Source: Caldifarciminota bacterium UBA5631
Lineage (GTDB): Bacteria > Hydrothermota > Hydrothermia > UBA1063
Length of the DNA stretch: 28,443 nucleotides
Assembly (NCBI GenBank): GCA_002421425.1
Contig: DIJZ01000023.1
Coordinates: 1 to 28,443 of the forward strand
Direction: 5' to 3'
The notes beneath the pieces were generated by a model. That model searched no databases. It saw nothing but the letters and a program-made list of their open reading frames with translations, and had not been told where the DNA came from. A program made the translations under genes and the position numbers. Below, piece by piece: positions 7,044 to 13,823 of the stretch (its first letter is position 1; each line of letters starts with the position of its first letter).

Positions 7044-9139
7044 TTCAGCTTCTCCAGGAGTTTTAGAAGTTCAGGGTTATATTTTGCAATTTCAGTGGCC
7101 GTTGCATTGTGTGTCGTAGCCATCAGGAGGCACTTAATTGCATTCAAAGTGTCCTTTTCTTTTATGTAAAGGTCTGAAAGCATCAGGCAATAATCTTTCT
7201 TGAAGGGGAACTCCTTAGAAATATAGTAGTTTGATACGTTGTTAAAAGTTTCATTTTTCCCCTGGATTTTGAGGGCTTTGAGGTAATACTCTACTATTTT
7301 GTAAGATGAAAAATCTTTAATCTCGTCGGGCAGTATTTCCATTCCAGTTACTTCCACTTCATAATATTTCTTAAGGTTAAAATAGATTTCCATTGCTCGC
7401 ATCTGGGCTTCAGTAAGATAACGGCCGCTTTTGACATTTCCGTAGTACTTCAGGGCCTCATCGTACATACCGAATTTTGAGAAAAGAGCGCCTTTAATAT
7501 ATTCGGTCTCATCGAGATTCTTTGGATTCTTTCTTTTATAGTCGTTCAGCATCGTTGTATCTTCAAGAGCAGCCAGTGGACTATTGAAGTATAACGCTAA
7601 GGCATCAATGGTCTTAAGGCTCAGGGGATATCGAGAAATCATATCATTCAGAATCCTTTTTGCACTTGCTTTGTCCTTTGTGTAAACGTATTTAAAGGTA
7701 AGATCAAAGTATATTTGTGGGACGAGGGGGCTTTCCGGATATTTAATTATGTAGTTGAAATATGCCTGTTCAACGGAATCATAGTCCCCTCTTTTGAACT
7801 TAAGAATTTCTATGTTGTAATATATCTCGTAAGATTTCGCTTTTGAAACGTCAAGTTTTAGAATAGAATTGTAAACATTAATTGCTTTTGAGTATTCTTT
7901 CTCTGCTTCGTGAATTTCTGCCTTTAGCTCGAGGAATCTTACCTTGAAGTCCGGTTCAACATTCATATTCAAGGCTTTTTCAATAATTTCTTTTGCTTTT
8001 GCATTTTCGTTTTGCTTGTGATAAATCCTGGCAGTGTTGTACAGGGAAGATACGAAAAAAGGAGAAGATTCACTAATTCTACCAAAATAATCCAGCGCTT
8101 TTTTATATTGACTGAATCTCTGGTAAGTGTATGCGAGATAGTAGTAGCAGGAGTCGCGAAGCTCGTTACTCCTCGCATTCTCCGCCACGAACAGTAAATT
8201 CTTAGTGATTTCGCGAAGACTGCCGCTGGAAAAATAACAGTTTTTCCCTTTCACCCAGTAATAGTTTACTTTGAAATCGGGATAACCTTCAAAAAAAGTG
8301 AGGGTGTCGATGGAACTTAGGATGTCATTTGATGCAAGCCATTTCCCCTGTTTGTTTAGATCAACGGAATATAAGTATTTAACGTAATCCTTCAAGGGAT
8401 GGCTGCTGTACGTAGTGATCCATTTCTGATATACTTCAAATGGAACTTCAAGGCTTAAATTTCTCAGCGCAAGAATGTAAATTACCTGGAGGTAGGAGCC
8501 TAAATCCGTGTTTGAGTTTTCTGATAACCTCTCCTGGAGAAACCTCACAGAGTCCCATATTCCAAGGGCACCTGCAGAAATTACGAACATCTCATACCAT
8601 TGGATAGTTCTGCTCAGTTCCAGTGCATCTCTGTATTTCCCAGTAGAGTGGAGGAGATATGTTCTCAGTATTTTCCCTTCAGTCAGGTTGTTAGTTTTTA
8701 GAAGTTCAATTCCTTCTTCAATACGACCAACTCTTACCAAAGCTAAAGCAACCACAAAATTTATGGAGTCATCATCTGCAAATGGCGTTTGAAATACAAC
8801 AATTCTCTCGTACTCTCTCGTGTTGTAAAGAAAGAACATGTAATCTCTTGTAAACTGCAGGGAATCCTGCAGTGTAGCAATTTTAAGCAGTTCGTAATAA
8901 GACTCCTCCGTTTTTTCTATATCTCGCTGCTTTTTGTTTATATGGTATTGTAAGAAGAGCGCCTGTTTTTTTTGTTTCAGGGTTTGAGCCTTCTTCAGGT
9001 AGATTTCTGCGTAATATTCGGCAGAGTCGACTTCTCCTTTTTCCAGAAACATTTTTGTTTTTGCCTCGTAATATGCAACGGGGTCGAGAATATCGATGGT
9101 AGGTATGAAAGAGAGAAAGGTAAATAGAACAAAAGACAT
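7040..9139 (-). CDS. Exported TPR-repeat protein of unknown function
   Basis: A 699-aa protein made almost wholly of helix-turn-helix repeats of the tetratricopeptide type, for example KALDYFGRISESSPFFVSSL, AKAINVYN-like and DEALKYYGNV segments with the usual small and aromatic residues. The N-terminus MSFVLFTFLSFIPTIDIL is hydrophobic and signal-like, which suggests an exported or periplasmic scaffold, but no lipobox or other domain is visible. It begins 1 nt after the tadA stop and overlaps the exonuclease start by 4 bp, so it belongs to the tRNA-Arg-tadA transcript. TPR proteins act as protein-protein adaptors; the partner cannot be read from the sequence. Confidence 0.8.
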   Translation of the reverse strand: MSFVLFTFLSFIPTIDILDPVAYYEAKTKMFLEKGEVDSAEYYAEIYLKKAQTLKQKKQALFLQYHINKKQRDIEKTEESYYELLKIATLQDSLQFTRDYMFFLYNTREYERIVVFQTPFADDDSINFVVALALVRVGRIEEGIELLKTNNLTEGKILRTYLLHSTGKYRDALELSRTIQWYEMFVISAGALGIWDSVRFLQERLSENSNTDLGSYLQVIYILALRNLSLEVPFEVYQKWITTYSSHPLKDYVKYLYSVDLNKQGKWLASNDILSSIDTLTFFEGYPDFKVNYYWVKGKNCYFSSGSLREITKNLLFVAENARSNELRDSCYYYLAYTYQRFSQYKKALDYFGRISESSPFFVSSLYNTARIYHKQNENAKAKEIIEKALNMNVEPDFKVRFLELKAEIHEAEKEYSKAINVYNSILKLDVSKAKSYEIYYNIEILKFKRGDYDSVEQAYFNYIIKYPESPLVPQIYFDLTFKYVYTKDKASAKRILNDMISRYPLSLKTIDALALYFNSPLAALEDTTMLNDYKRKNPKNLDETEYIKGALFSKFGMYDEALKYYGNVKSGRYLTEAQMRAMEIYFNLKKYYEVEVTGMEILPDEIKDFSSYKIVEYYLKALKIQGKNETFNNVSNYYISKEFPFKKDYCLMLSDLYIKEKDTLNAIKCLLMATTHNATATEIAKYNPELLKLLEKLK

Positions 9140-9140
9140 G

Positions 9141-9605
9141 TCACTCTCGTAGGGACCTGAAAAAAGTTTGCATAAGATTTTTTGCCCTCTCTCTTAAATT
9201 CGGGTCATTGTATTTTCTGACTACAAAATCGTGATTGAACTTAAGAAGATTTTCAATTTGAAGTTTACTTTCAAAACAGCCAAATTTTGGGTCTTCAAGA
9301 AGGTATACTGCTTCGGAAATCCTGGAGAAGATCATCGCACCGGTACACATTAAACACGGTTCGAGAGTAACGTAAAGAGTGCAGCCAGTAAGTCTCCAGT
9401 TGTTCAGGAAACTTGCAGCGGATCCGATAGCAATTATTTCTGCATGGGCTGTAGGGTCCTTCAAAGCCTCGGTTCTGTTGTGACCTTTCGCAATGATTTT
9501 TCCATCGTGAACTATAACACATCCTACGGGTATTTCACCTTCTTTGAAGGCCTGCTCTGCTTCTTTTAAAGCCTCTTCAACATAGTATTTGTCGTCTAAA
9601 AGCAT
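9141..9605 (-). CDS. tadA: tRNA-specific adenosine-34 deaminase
   Basis: Zinc-dependent deaminase that converts A34 to inosine in the anticodon wobble position of tRNA-Arg(ACG), allowing it to read CGU, CGC and CGA. It has 154 aa, a normal TadA length. The catalytic motif HAE (H54, E56) and PCLMC (C84, C87) are intact, and NNWRLTG (68-74) and the PxxGCF region (FGCFES) are typical of TadA over cytidine or guanine deaminases. The substrate tRNA gene ends 20 nt upstream on the same strand. There is no good Shine-Dalgarno site before the ATG; translation may depend on the 20-nt leader created by tRNA 3' processing. The following TPR gene starts 1 nt after the stop. Confidence 0.95.
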   Translation of the reverse strand: MLLDDKYYVEEALKEAEQAFKEGEIPVGCVIVHDGKIIAKGHNRTEALKDPTAHAEIIAIGSAASFLNNWRLTGCTLYVTLEPCLMCTGAMIFSRISEAVYLLEDPKFGCFESKLQIENLLKFNHDFVVRKYNDPNLRERAKNLMQTFFRSLRE

Positions 9606-9625
9606 TTTTAAATATTAACTCTTCT

Positions 9626-9699
9626 TGCGCCCGGAGGGATTTGAACCCCCAGCCTACGGATTCGTAGTCCGCCGCTCTATCCTGTTGAGCTACGGGCGC
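9626..9699 (-). tRNA. tRNA-Arg(ACG)
   Basis: 74 nt without CCA. Acceptor GCGCCCG pairs with CGGGCGC, discriminator A. D arm GCTC/GAGC, anticodon stem GCGGA/TCCGT with loop CTACGAA, T arm GGGGG-TTCAAAT-CCCTC. The anticodon ACG lies at 9665-9663. The 3' CCA is not encoded. A34 is the TadA target, and tadA follows 20 nt downstream. Confidence 0.97.
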
Positions 9700-9711
9700 T
9701 ATTGTAGTTTA

Positions 9712-9740
9712 ATTTTAAATTCTATCGCGCGTATATTCAA
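9712..9740 (-). promoter_or_regulatory. Promoter of tRNA-Arg-tadA transcript
   Basis: On the minus strand TTGAAT (9740-9735), 17-bp spacer, TAAAAT (9717-9712). The mature tRNA begins 12 nt past the -10 box, leaving a 5' leader of about 5 nt for RNase P. Confidence 0.5.
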
Positions 9741-9789
9741 TTTTATTGGATATTACAAGCTTCAGGTCTATTCGCAGATAAGGAAAGTC

Positions 9790-9818
9790 TTGACTACGTT
9801 TTTTTAAAATTGTATAAT
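9790..9818 (+). promoter_or_regulatory. Promoter of the TPR-GGDEF gene, leaderless geometry
   Basis: TTGACT (9790-9795), 17-bp spacer, perfect TATAAT (9813-9818), then 6 nt and ATG at 9825. The predicted transcript starts at the A of the ATG. This also argues against the in-frame TTG at 9810 as a start, since it lies inside the promoter. Confidence 0.7.
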
Positions 9819-9824
9819 TTAACT

Positions 9825-10703
9825 ATGCGAAATTTACAGGACGTAAAGAAGGATTTATTTAGAGCAGTTCAAAGAAAGAGTTTTCAGGAGGCACTGGAAT
9901 ATTATCATATTGCAGTGAATCAGCAGACAGACGACCCTTCACTTCGACTCATTGGTGCAGACATTTATCTTAGTATGGGAATGAGGCAGCTCGCTGTTGG
10001 TGAACTGAGGCAGGCTTTCAATCTCTACCTTCAGGCAGGGAGAAAACCCCAGGCAATAGCATGTGCTGAGCGTATCAAGGCTCTGTCACCTGGTGATCTT
10101 GAGATACTTGAAACTCTTGCAAAGCTTTACAGAGAAATGAACAATGAGGAGAAAGCTGCCGGTTACTATGGAGAGTATATCAACGAACTCATTAAGACTG
10201 GGAGGGTGAACGATGCAAGGAAGATTATCCAGAGGGTTAGAAACGATGGACTCGAAAAACATATTCTGGGAAAATATCAATTCTTGCTTTCTGATACCCA
10301 AGTGCAGAATTTACTTGCTGAGATTTCTAAGGAATCAAACTATCCGGCATTTTTTGCTCTAATGCGAAAAGAAATCGCAAGGTCTGAAAGATATCAGCGC
10401 GAATTTTCTATTATTTTGATTGAAATGGATAAAGTTCTGGTACAGGATAAGAAAGCACAGCTTCTGGAGATTTTGAAGAGGGTCTTAAGGGAGTCAGATA
10501 TGTATTCCATTGGCTACAGGTGGTTATTCCTTATTCTTCCTGAGACCAATAAGTATGGACTTGAAGCAGTGTTGAACCGTTTAAAAGAAAAGATGAATGC
10601 TTTTTTTGGCGCAAAAAGATACTATGTGGCAAATTATCCTGAGGATGGCAAAGACGTAAAGGAATTGATTGTAAGTGCTCTAAAGTACCGAGTATTTCTG
10701 TAA
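9825..10703 (+). CDS. TPR protein with degenerate GGDEF-like domain
   Basis: 292 aa, no signal peptide, probably cytoplasmic. Residues about 5-155 are TPR-like helical repeats (FQEALEYYHIA, LAVGELRQAFNLYLQAG, EEKAAGYYGEYI). Residues about 178-290 follow the diguanylate cyclase fold pattern: MRKEIARSERYQREFSIILI matches the strand-1 lead-in, LLEILKRVLRESDMYSIGYR matches the segment before the active site, then LFLILPETNKYGLEAVLNRL and VANYPEDGKDVKELIVSAL match the later GGDEF elements. The GGDEF pentapeptide itself is replaced by GYRWL (230-234), so synthesis of cyclic di-GMP is unlikely; a binding or scaffold role is inferred. It is transcribed alone from a near-consensus leaderless promoter. 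Its stop is 1 nt from that of the convergent DUF4159 gene. Confidence 0.78.
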   Translation: MRNLQDVKKDLFRAVQRKSFQEALEYYHIAVNQQTDDPSLRLIGADIYLSMGMRQLAVGELRQAFNLYLQAGRKPQAIACAERIKALSPGDLEILETLAKLYREMNNEEKAAGYYGEYINELIKTGRVNDARKIIQRVRNDGLEKHILGKYQFLLSDTQVQNLLAEISKESNYPAFFALMRKEIARSERYQREFSIILIEMDKVLVQDKKAQLLEILKRVLRESDMYSIGYRWLFLILPETNKYGLEAVLNRLKEKMNAFFGAKRYYVANYPEDGKDVKELIVSALKYRVFL

Positions 10704-10704
10704 G

Positions 10705-11325
10705 TTAGTATAACAGGGAATACAGGACAAGGTTTGTCCCGAATCTAAAAGCAAGTTCACGCAGTGAGTCAGGGTCGTTATACCTGTTGGTCCAACCGTC
10801 GGAAATGTTTGAGTTGAAGGTGTACAGGAGTGCGAGACGTCCTCCAATAAAAATGCCCAGGGCCTTCGGTGCTCCCTCATAGTGCTCGTGGATTTTTGGC
10901 AATCCTCGCGGGAACTTGTAGAACACACTGTAAATCGGATGATTCAGCGGAACCTCTTTCAGTTCATATTGCGGAAGCCATCGCTTTATTTCCTTTCTGA
11001 AGAATTCATCCATCCCGAAATCATCGTCTACGTAGACAAAACCACCATTCATTAGATATTCTCGTAAATTCTCGATCTCACTCTCATTTAGATGTATGTT
11101 TCCGTGTCCTGTGATGAACAGGAATGGGTAATTGAAAATATCTTCACTGTCAAGGGTAAGAACTACTTCTTCCTGTTTTATTCTAATGAAAGGAACTCTC
11201 CTTTTGATCTCTCCACAAAGATTGACAAGAATGTCAGGATCGTTGTACCAGTCTCCCCCACCATCGTACTTAATTCTCACAGGTTGAAAAACATAAGAAA
11301 ACATGAGGAGAACTAATAGGCTCAT
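10705..11325 (-). CDS. DUF4159 family exported protein
   Basis: 206 aa. A short hydrophobic N-terminus (MSLLVLLMFSYVF) looks like a signal sequence or anchor. The body matches DUF4159, a Rossmann/glutamine-amidotransferase-like fold: DGGGDWYNDP (21-30), PFLFITGHGNIHL (67-79), LREYLMNGGFVYVDD (87-101), then HPIYSVFY, a glycine-rich GIFIGGRLALLY strand and the ending SDGW, NDPDSLRELAFRFGTNLVLY. Family function is unknown; in many bacteria it sits near envelope or von Willebrand-domain genes. It is the last gene of the tRNA-Ser-thpR-kdsD-lptC transcript and overlaps the upstream gene by 4 bp. Confidence 0.8.
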   Translation of the reverse strand: MSLLVLLMFSYVFQPVRIKYDGGGDWYNDPDILVNLCGEIKRRVPFIRIKQEEVVLTLDSEDIFNYPFLFITGHGNIHLNESEIENLREYLMNGGFVYVDDDFGMDEFFRKEIKRWLPQYELKEVPLNHPIYSVFYKFPRGLPKIHEHYEGAPKALGIFIGGRLALLYTFNSNISDGWTNRYNDPDSLRELAFRFGTNLVLYSLLY

Positions 11326-11621
11326 TTCTTATCGGTTTTTTCCTCGATCCGGGTAATGAGTTTTTCAATCAGCTGACGGTCTTCAAGGATCCTGTAAAGT
11401 TTGTCATAATCCCTTGCAGTGAAAAAAGCTTTTACTATTGGTTCAAAGAAGACCATAGCCTGACTGGCAAGAAAAGATAGCGGTTTAATACTCTCCAGGG
11501 TCACTACTGCAAGAATTGAAAAGTTCAGGGCTACTATCTTATCAGAAAATTTCTCAATAAATTCATCAAGTTCTTTTTCCTGTATAACTTCTTCTGGTTT
11601 CCCCCCAGTCTCATTCAACAT
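11322..11621 (-). CDS. Unrecognised 99-aa protein
   Basis: I do not recognise this protein. It is 99 aa with a charged N-terminus (Glu/Lys-rich, 1-30), a moderately hydrophobic centre (IVALNFSILAVVTLES, then PLSFLASQAMVFFEPIVKAF) that could be buried or weakly membrane-associated helices, and a charged C-terminal helix. There are no Cys or obvious catalytic motifs. Its start lies 11 bp inside the 3' end of the lptC-like gene, and its stop overlaps DUF4159 by 4 bp. The tight overlaps on both sides are the main support for it being real. Placement suggests an envelope-related role, which is only inference. Confidence 0.65.
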   Translation of the reverse strand: MLNETGGKPEEVIQEKELDEFIEKFSDKIVALNFSILAVVTLESIKPLSFLASQAMVFFEPIVKAFFTARDYDKLYRILEDRQLIEKLITRIEEKTDKK

Positions 11622-12117
11622 ACACTTTCCCCCGGAACTTTATGTTCCTCAGTGCTGGGTCTGACTCGAGCCCCGTAGATCTTATCACTTTGTTATTCTT
11701 ATAAAGAATAGATTCTGTAGGACTATATATTATGTTCGAACTCTGATTCCAGATGAGAGTAGATGAAAGCAGGGAATCGCCGCCGGGAGTCGCCAGCTTC
11801 ACCTGACCCTTTGCTTCCATAAATCCCTGATTTTCAACTATTACACCAGTGTCACCTGTCATCACAGCACTTATAGTGTCCCTGTCAAAAAAATTCACCT
11901 TAAAATCGTAGATAAAGGTGGTGTCGCCCGAGTAGTCTGCTTTGACAGTATAGATGTCAAGTTTTTTGGTTTCGTATTCTTTTATTTCAAGGTAAACATT
12001 GTATGTTTCCTGTCGGGAGGTTTTTTCGTCAGTCTTTTCCTGTTTGGGAACTTGTTCTTGGCAGGATATTGCCAAGAGCAAGGAAAAAATGGAAATCGGA
12101 AAAATGCTATTCCTCAT
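11611..12117 (-). CDS. lptC: LptC-like lipoprotein of the LPS export system
   Basis: 168 aa with a lipoprotein signal (MRNSIFPISIFSLLLAISC, Cys19) followed by a Lys/Glu/Thr-rich tether. The body is a run of short beta strands typical of the LptA/LptC/OstA jellyroll: a YDFKVNFFDRD strand, TGDTGVIV, FMEAKGQVKLAT, LLSSTLIWNQ and the end GLESDPALRNIKFRGKV. LptC takes LPS from the LptBFG transporter and passes it to LptA across the periplasm. The kdsD gene directly upstream (4-bp overlap) is a frequent neighbour of lptC and supports the call. The sequence is divergent, and being a lipoprotein rather than a transmembrane-anchored protein differs from E. coli LptC. Confidence 0.72.
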   Translation of the reverse strand: MRNSIFPISIFSLLLAISCQEQVPKQEKTDEKTSRQETYNVYLEIKEYETKKLDIYTVKADYSGDTTFIYDFKVNFFDRDTISAVMTGDTGVIVENQGFMEAKGQVKLATPGGDSLLSSTLIWNQSSNIIYSPTESILYKNNKVIRSTGLESDPALRNIKFRGKVYVE

Positions 12118-13082
12118 ATGACCTTCGCCCTCATCAAGTCGTGAAGGTGAATTATCCCAATGGGTTTTAAGTCGCGATCAACGACTATTAAAGCCGTTAT
12201 GCCGAAGTTTTCCATTTTGAGGGCAGCCGTGGCCGCGAGTTCATCCTTTGTAACTGTTTTGGGGTTTGTGTTCATTACGTCCTTCGCTCTCAGATTAAAT
12301 ATATCATGACTCTTCTCCAGAAGTCTTCGCAGGTCACCGTCGGTAATTACACCCACAAGCACGCCCTCATCGTCCACCACACTTGTGATACCTCTCTTCT
12401 GGGTCATTTCAAGGATAGCCTCTTTCATGCTGGCTTCCCGGTGTACCACGGGGAGGTGCTGTGGACCTGTAAGCATCATATCTTCAACCTTAAGCCAGTA
12501 CTTTTTCCCTATAGTTCCACCCGGGTGGAGTGTAGCCAGTTGTTCTATGTTGAGGCCTCTTAATTCCGCAAGGACGATGGCCATAGCATCTCCCAGTGCA
12601 ATCATTGCCGTGGTGGAAGAAGTAGGCACTATGTTGTAAGGGCAGGCTTCTTTTTCGATTTTTACAGAGATTACGATATCTGATTGCTTTGCGAGTTCTG
12701 AGGCTGGATTTGCTGTAATGCCAATTACTGGAATTCCAACTCTCTTCACAAAGGGAAGGATGACATTAAACTCTTCAGATTGTCCACTTTTGGAAATGGC
12801 GATGAACACGTCTTCCTTTTGAATCATTCCCAGCTCTCCGTGAAGTGACTCTGCGGGATGAAGAAACACCGAAGGGACTCCAACACCATTGAGGGTTGCT
12901 GAGAGTTTCCTTCCAACAATTCCAGATTTTCCAACGCCGGCAACAACAATCCTGCCTTTACACTGGAGAAGGGTCATTATGGCTTTATAGAAGCTATCAT
13001 TAAGGGAATTCTTAACTTCTCTCAGTGCTTCCAGTTCAATGTTTATAAGTTCTTTTGCCCTTCTGAGTATTTTCTCTTTCAT
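12114..13082 (-). CDS. kdsD: Arabinose-5-phosphate isomerase (SIS plus two CBS domains)
   Basis: Interconverts ribulose 5-phosphate and arabinose 5-phosphate, the first step towards KDO of the LPS core. 322 aa, matching the KdsD/KpsF/GutQ family. The SIS domain (about 30-180) includes VVAGVGKSGIVGRKLSATL, the PAESLHGELGM segment with the family His and Glu, AISKSGQSEE, and the LHPGGTIGK motif that follows SIS in this family. Two CBS domains fill about 205-320 (VEDMMLTG and VITDGDLRRLL; KDVMNTNPKTV and GIIHLHDLMRA). It overlaps thpR and lptC by 4 bp each, so all three are coupled. KdsC, KdsA and KdsB are not in this window. KpsF or GutQ paralogues cannot be excluded, but the lptC neighbour favours KdsD. 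Confidence 0.93.
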   Translation of the reverse strand: MKEKILRRAKELINIELEALREVKNSLNDSFYKAIMTLLQCKGRIVVAGVGKSGIVGRKLSATLNGVGVPSVFLHPAESLHGELGMIQKEDVFIAISKSGQSEEFNVILPFVKRVGIPVIGITANPASELAKQSDIVISVKIEKEACPYNIVPTSSTTAMIALGDAMAIVLAELRGLNIEQLATLHPGGTIGKKYWLKVEDMMLTGPQHLPVVHREASMKEAILEMTQKRGITSVVDDEGVLVGVITDGDLRRLLEKSHDIFNLRAKDVMNTNPKTVTKDELAATAALKMENFGITALIVVDRDLKPIGIIHLHDLMRAKVI

Positions 13083-13615
13083 AATGGAATTTCCTTTATT
13101 TTTCTGTATATAGGCCCCGAGGGCGTCAGTGTACTCTGGAAGAGGGTCAGGTTTGAGATGTGAATCTCCTCTGAGGAAAAATCGATGAAATTCTTCTCCA
13201 CCGAAAGGGGTATTTTCACACGGCCGATTGTGAGATGCGGGATATAATTACGTTCCCTTTCACCGATCTTTAATTTTGATGCTGCTTTTTCTACCTCTTC
13301 CCATACTTTTACCAGTTTTTCTTTTTCCCCTTCCACCCCTAACCATAGAACCCGTGGCCTCCGGAAATCTGGAAATGCCCCAAAGCCCGTGATTTTAACT
13401 CTAATACTGATACCTTTTCTGAGGTTCTTCTCAAGTTCTGAGATAAGTTCTTTCAGCTGGCTTTCGGATACTTCACCAAGAAACTTACAGGTGATGTGCA
13501 GATTTTCTTTTTCCACCCATTTTACGCCTGTAAGTTGTGATTCTTTTTGTTCTATGATTTTGGATAGTTTCGATTTCAGTTCGTCAGGTATCTCAAATGC
13601 AGTAAAAGCTCTCAT
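13079..13615 (-). CDS. thpR: RNA 2',3'-cyclic phosphodiesterase (LigT/ThpR family)
   Basis: 178-aa member of the 2H phosphoesterase family, which opens 2',3'-cyclic phosphates at RNA ends and was first described as a 2'-5' tRNA ligase. Both HxTx motifs are present: HIT (40-42, in LHITCKFLG) and HLT (127-129, in PHLTIGRV). The N-terminal MRAFTAFEIP is the usual family start. A longer in-frame start further upstream lies inside the tRNA-Ser gene, so I reject it. Only 11 nt separate the tRNA 3' end from the ATG, with no room for a normal Shine-Dalgarno site. The stop overlaps kdsD by 4 bp. Confidence 0.92.
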   Translation of the reverse strand: MRAFTAFEIPDELKSKLSKIIEQKESQLTGVKWVEKENLHITCKFLGEVSESQLKELISELEKNLRKGISIRVKITGFGAFPDFRRPRVLWLGVEGEKEKLVKVWEEVEKAASKLKIGERERNYIPHLTIGRVKIPLSVEKNFIDFSSEEIHISNLTLFQSTLTPSGPIYRKIKEIPL

Positions 13616-13626
13616 AGTATTTTCTT

Positions 13627-13715
13627 CGGAGGGGGTGGGATTTGAACCCACGATCCCCGATTAGGAGGATACACGATTTCGAATCGTGCGCCTTCAACCA
13701 CTCGGCCACCCCTCC
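13627..13715 (-). tRNA. tRNA-Ser(CGA)
   Basis: 89 nt without CCA. Acceptor GGAGGGG pairs with CCCCTCC, discriminator G. D stem GCC/GGC, anticodon stem CACGA/TCGTG with loop TTCGAAA, long variable arm closing with ATCC/GGAT as in class II tRNAs, T arm GTGGG-TTCAAAT-CCCAC. Anticodon CGA at 13681-13679. CCA is not encoded. It heads the thpR-kdsD-lptC transcript. Confidence 0.97.
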
Positions 13716-13725
13716 ATAATACTTA

Positions 13726-13754
13726 ATAATGAAGGAAAAAATAGGAACAATCAA
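13726..13754 (-). promoter_or_regulatory. Candidate promoter of the tRNA-Ser-thpR transcript
   Basis: On the minus strand TTGATT (13754-13749), 17-bp spacer, CATTAT (13731-13726), 10 nt before the tRNA 5' end. The -10 box is only a 4/6 match, so alternatives shifted by one base are possible. Confidence 0.4.
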
Positions 13755-13773
13755 CGACAGTAGCACTGTGTAG

Positions 13774-13786
13774 TGACTCTGAGTCA
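13774..13786. promoter_or_regulatory. Palindromic candidate operator upstream of the CDF gene
   Basis: TGACTCTGAGTCA is a perfect 6-1-6 inverted repeat ending 1 nt before the -35 box at 13788. A second inverted pair, GTAGCA (13760-13765) and TGCTAC (13789-13794), brackets it and overlaps the -35. The position suits a regulator of the exporter gene; a metal sensor is inference from the neighbour only. Confidence 0.4.
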
Positions 13787-13787
13787 A

Positions 13788-13816
13788 TTGCTACTCCTTG
13801 GTTTTGAGCATATAAT
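13788..13816 (+). promoter_or_regulatory. Promoter of the CDF gene, leaderless geometry
   Basis: TTGCTA (13788-13793), 17-bp spacer, perfect TATAAT (13811-13816), then 7 nt and ATG at 13824. No Shine-Dalgarno site can fit, so the mRNA is expected to start at or next to the ATG. Confidence 0.62.
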
Positions 13817-13823
13817 TGCAACA

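Noticed and set aside
9810..9824. TTG start that would lengthen the TPR-GGDEF protein by five residues.
   Set aside because: It overlaps the -10 box TATAAT and has no ribosome site; ATG 9825 fits the promoter.
10725..10739. GGACAA-GGT-TTGTCC hairpin just after the TPR-GGDEF gene stop.
   Set aside because: Six pairs, a 3-nt loop and no U tract on either strand; likely chance.
13616..13651. Upstream in-frame start adding 12 residues to thpR.
   Set aside because: It lies within the tRNA-Ser gene, and the family N-terminus begins at MRAF.
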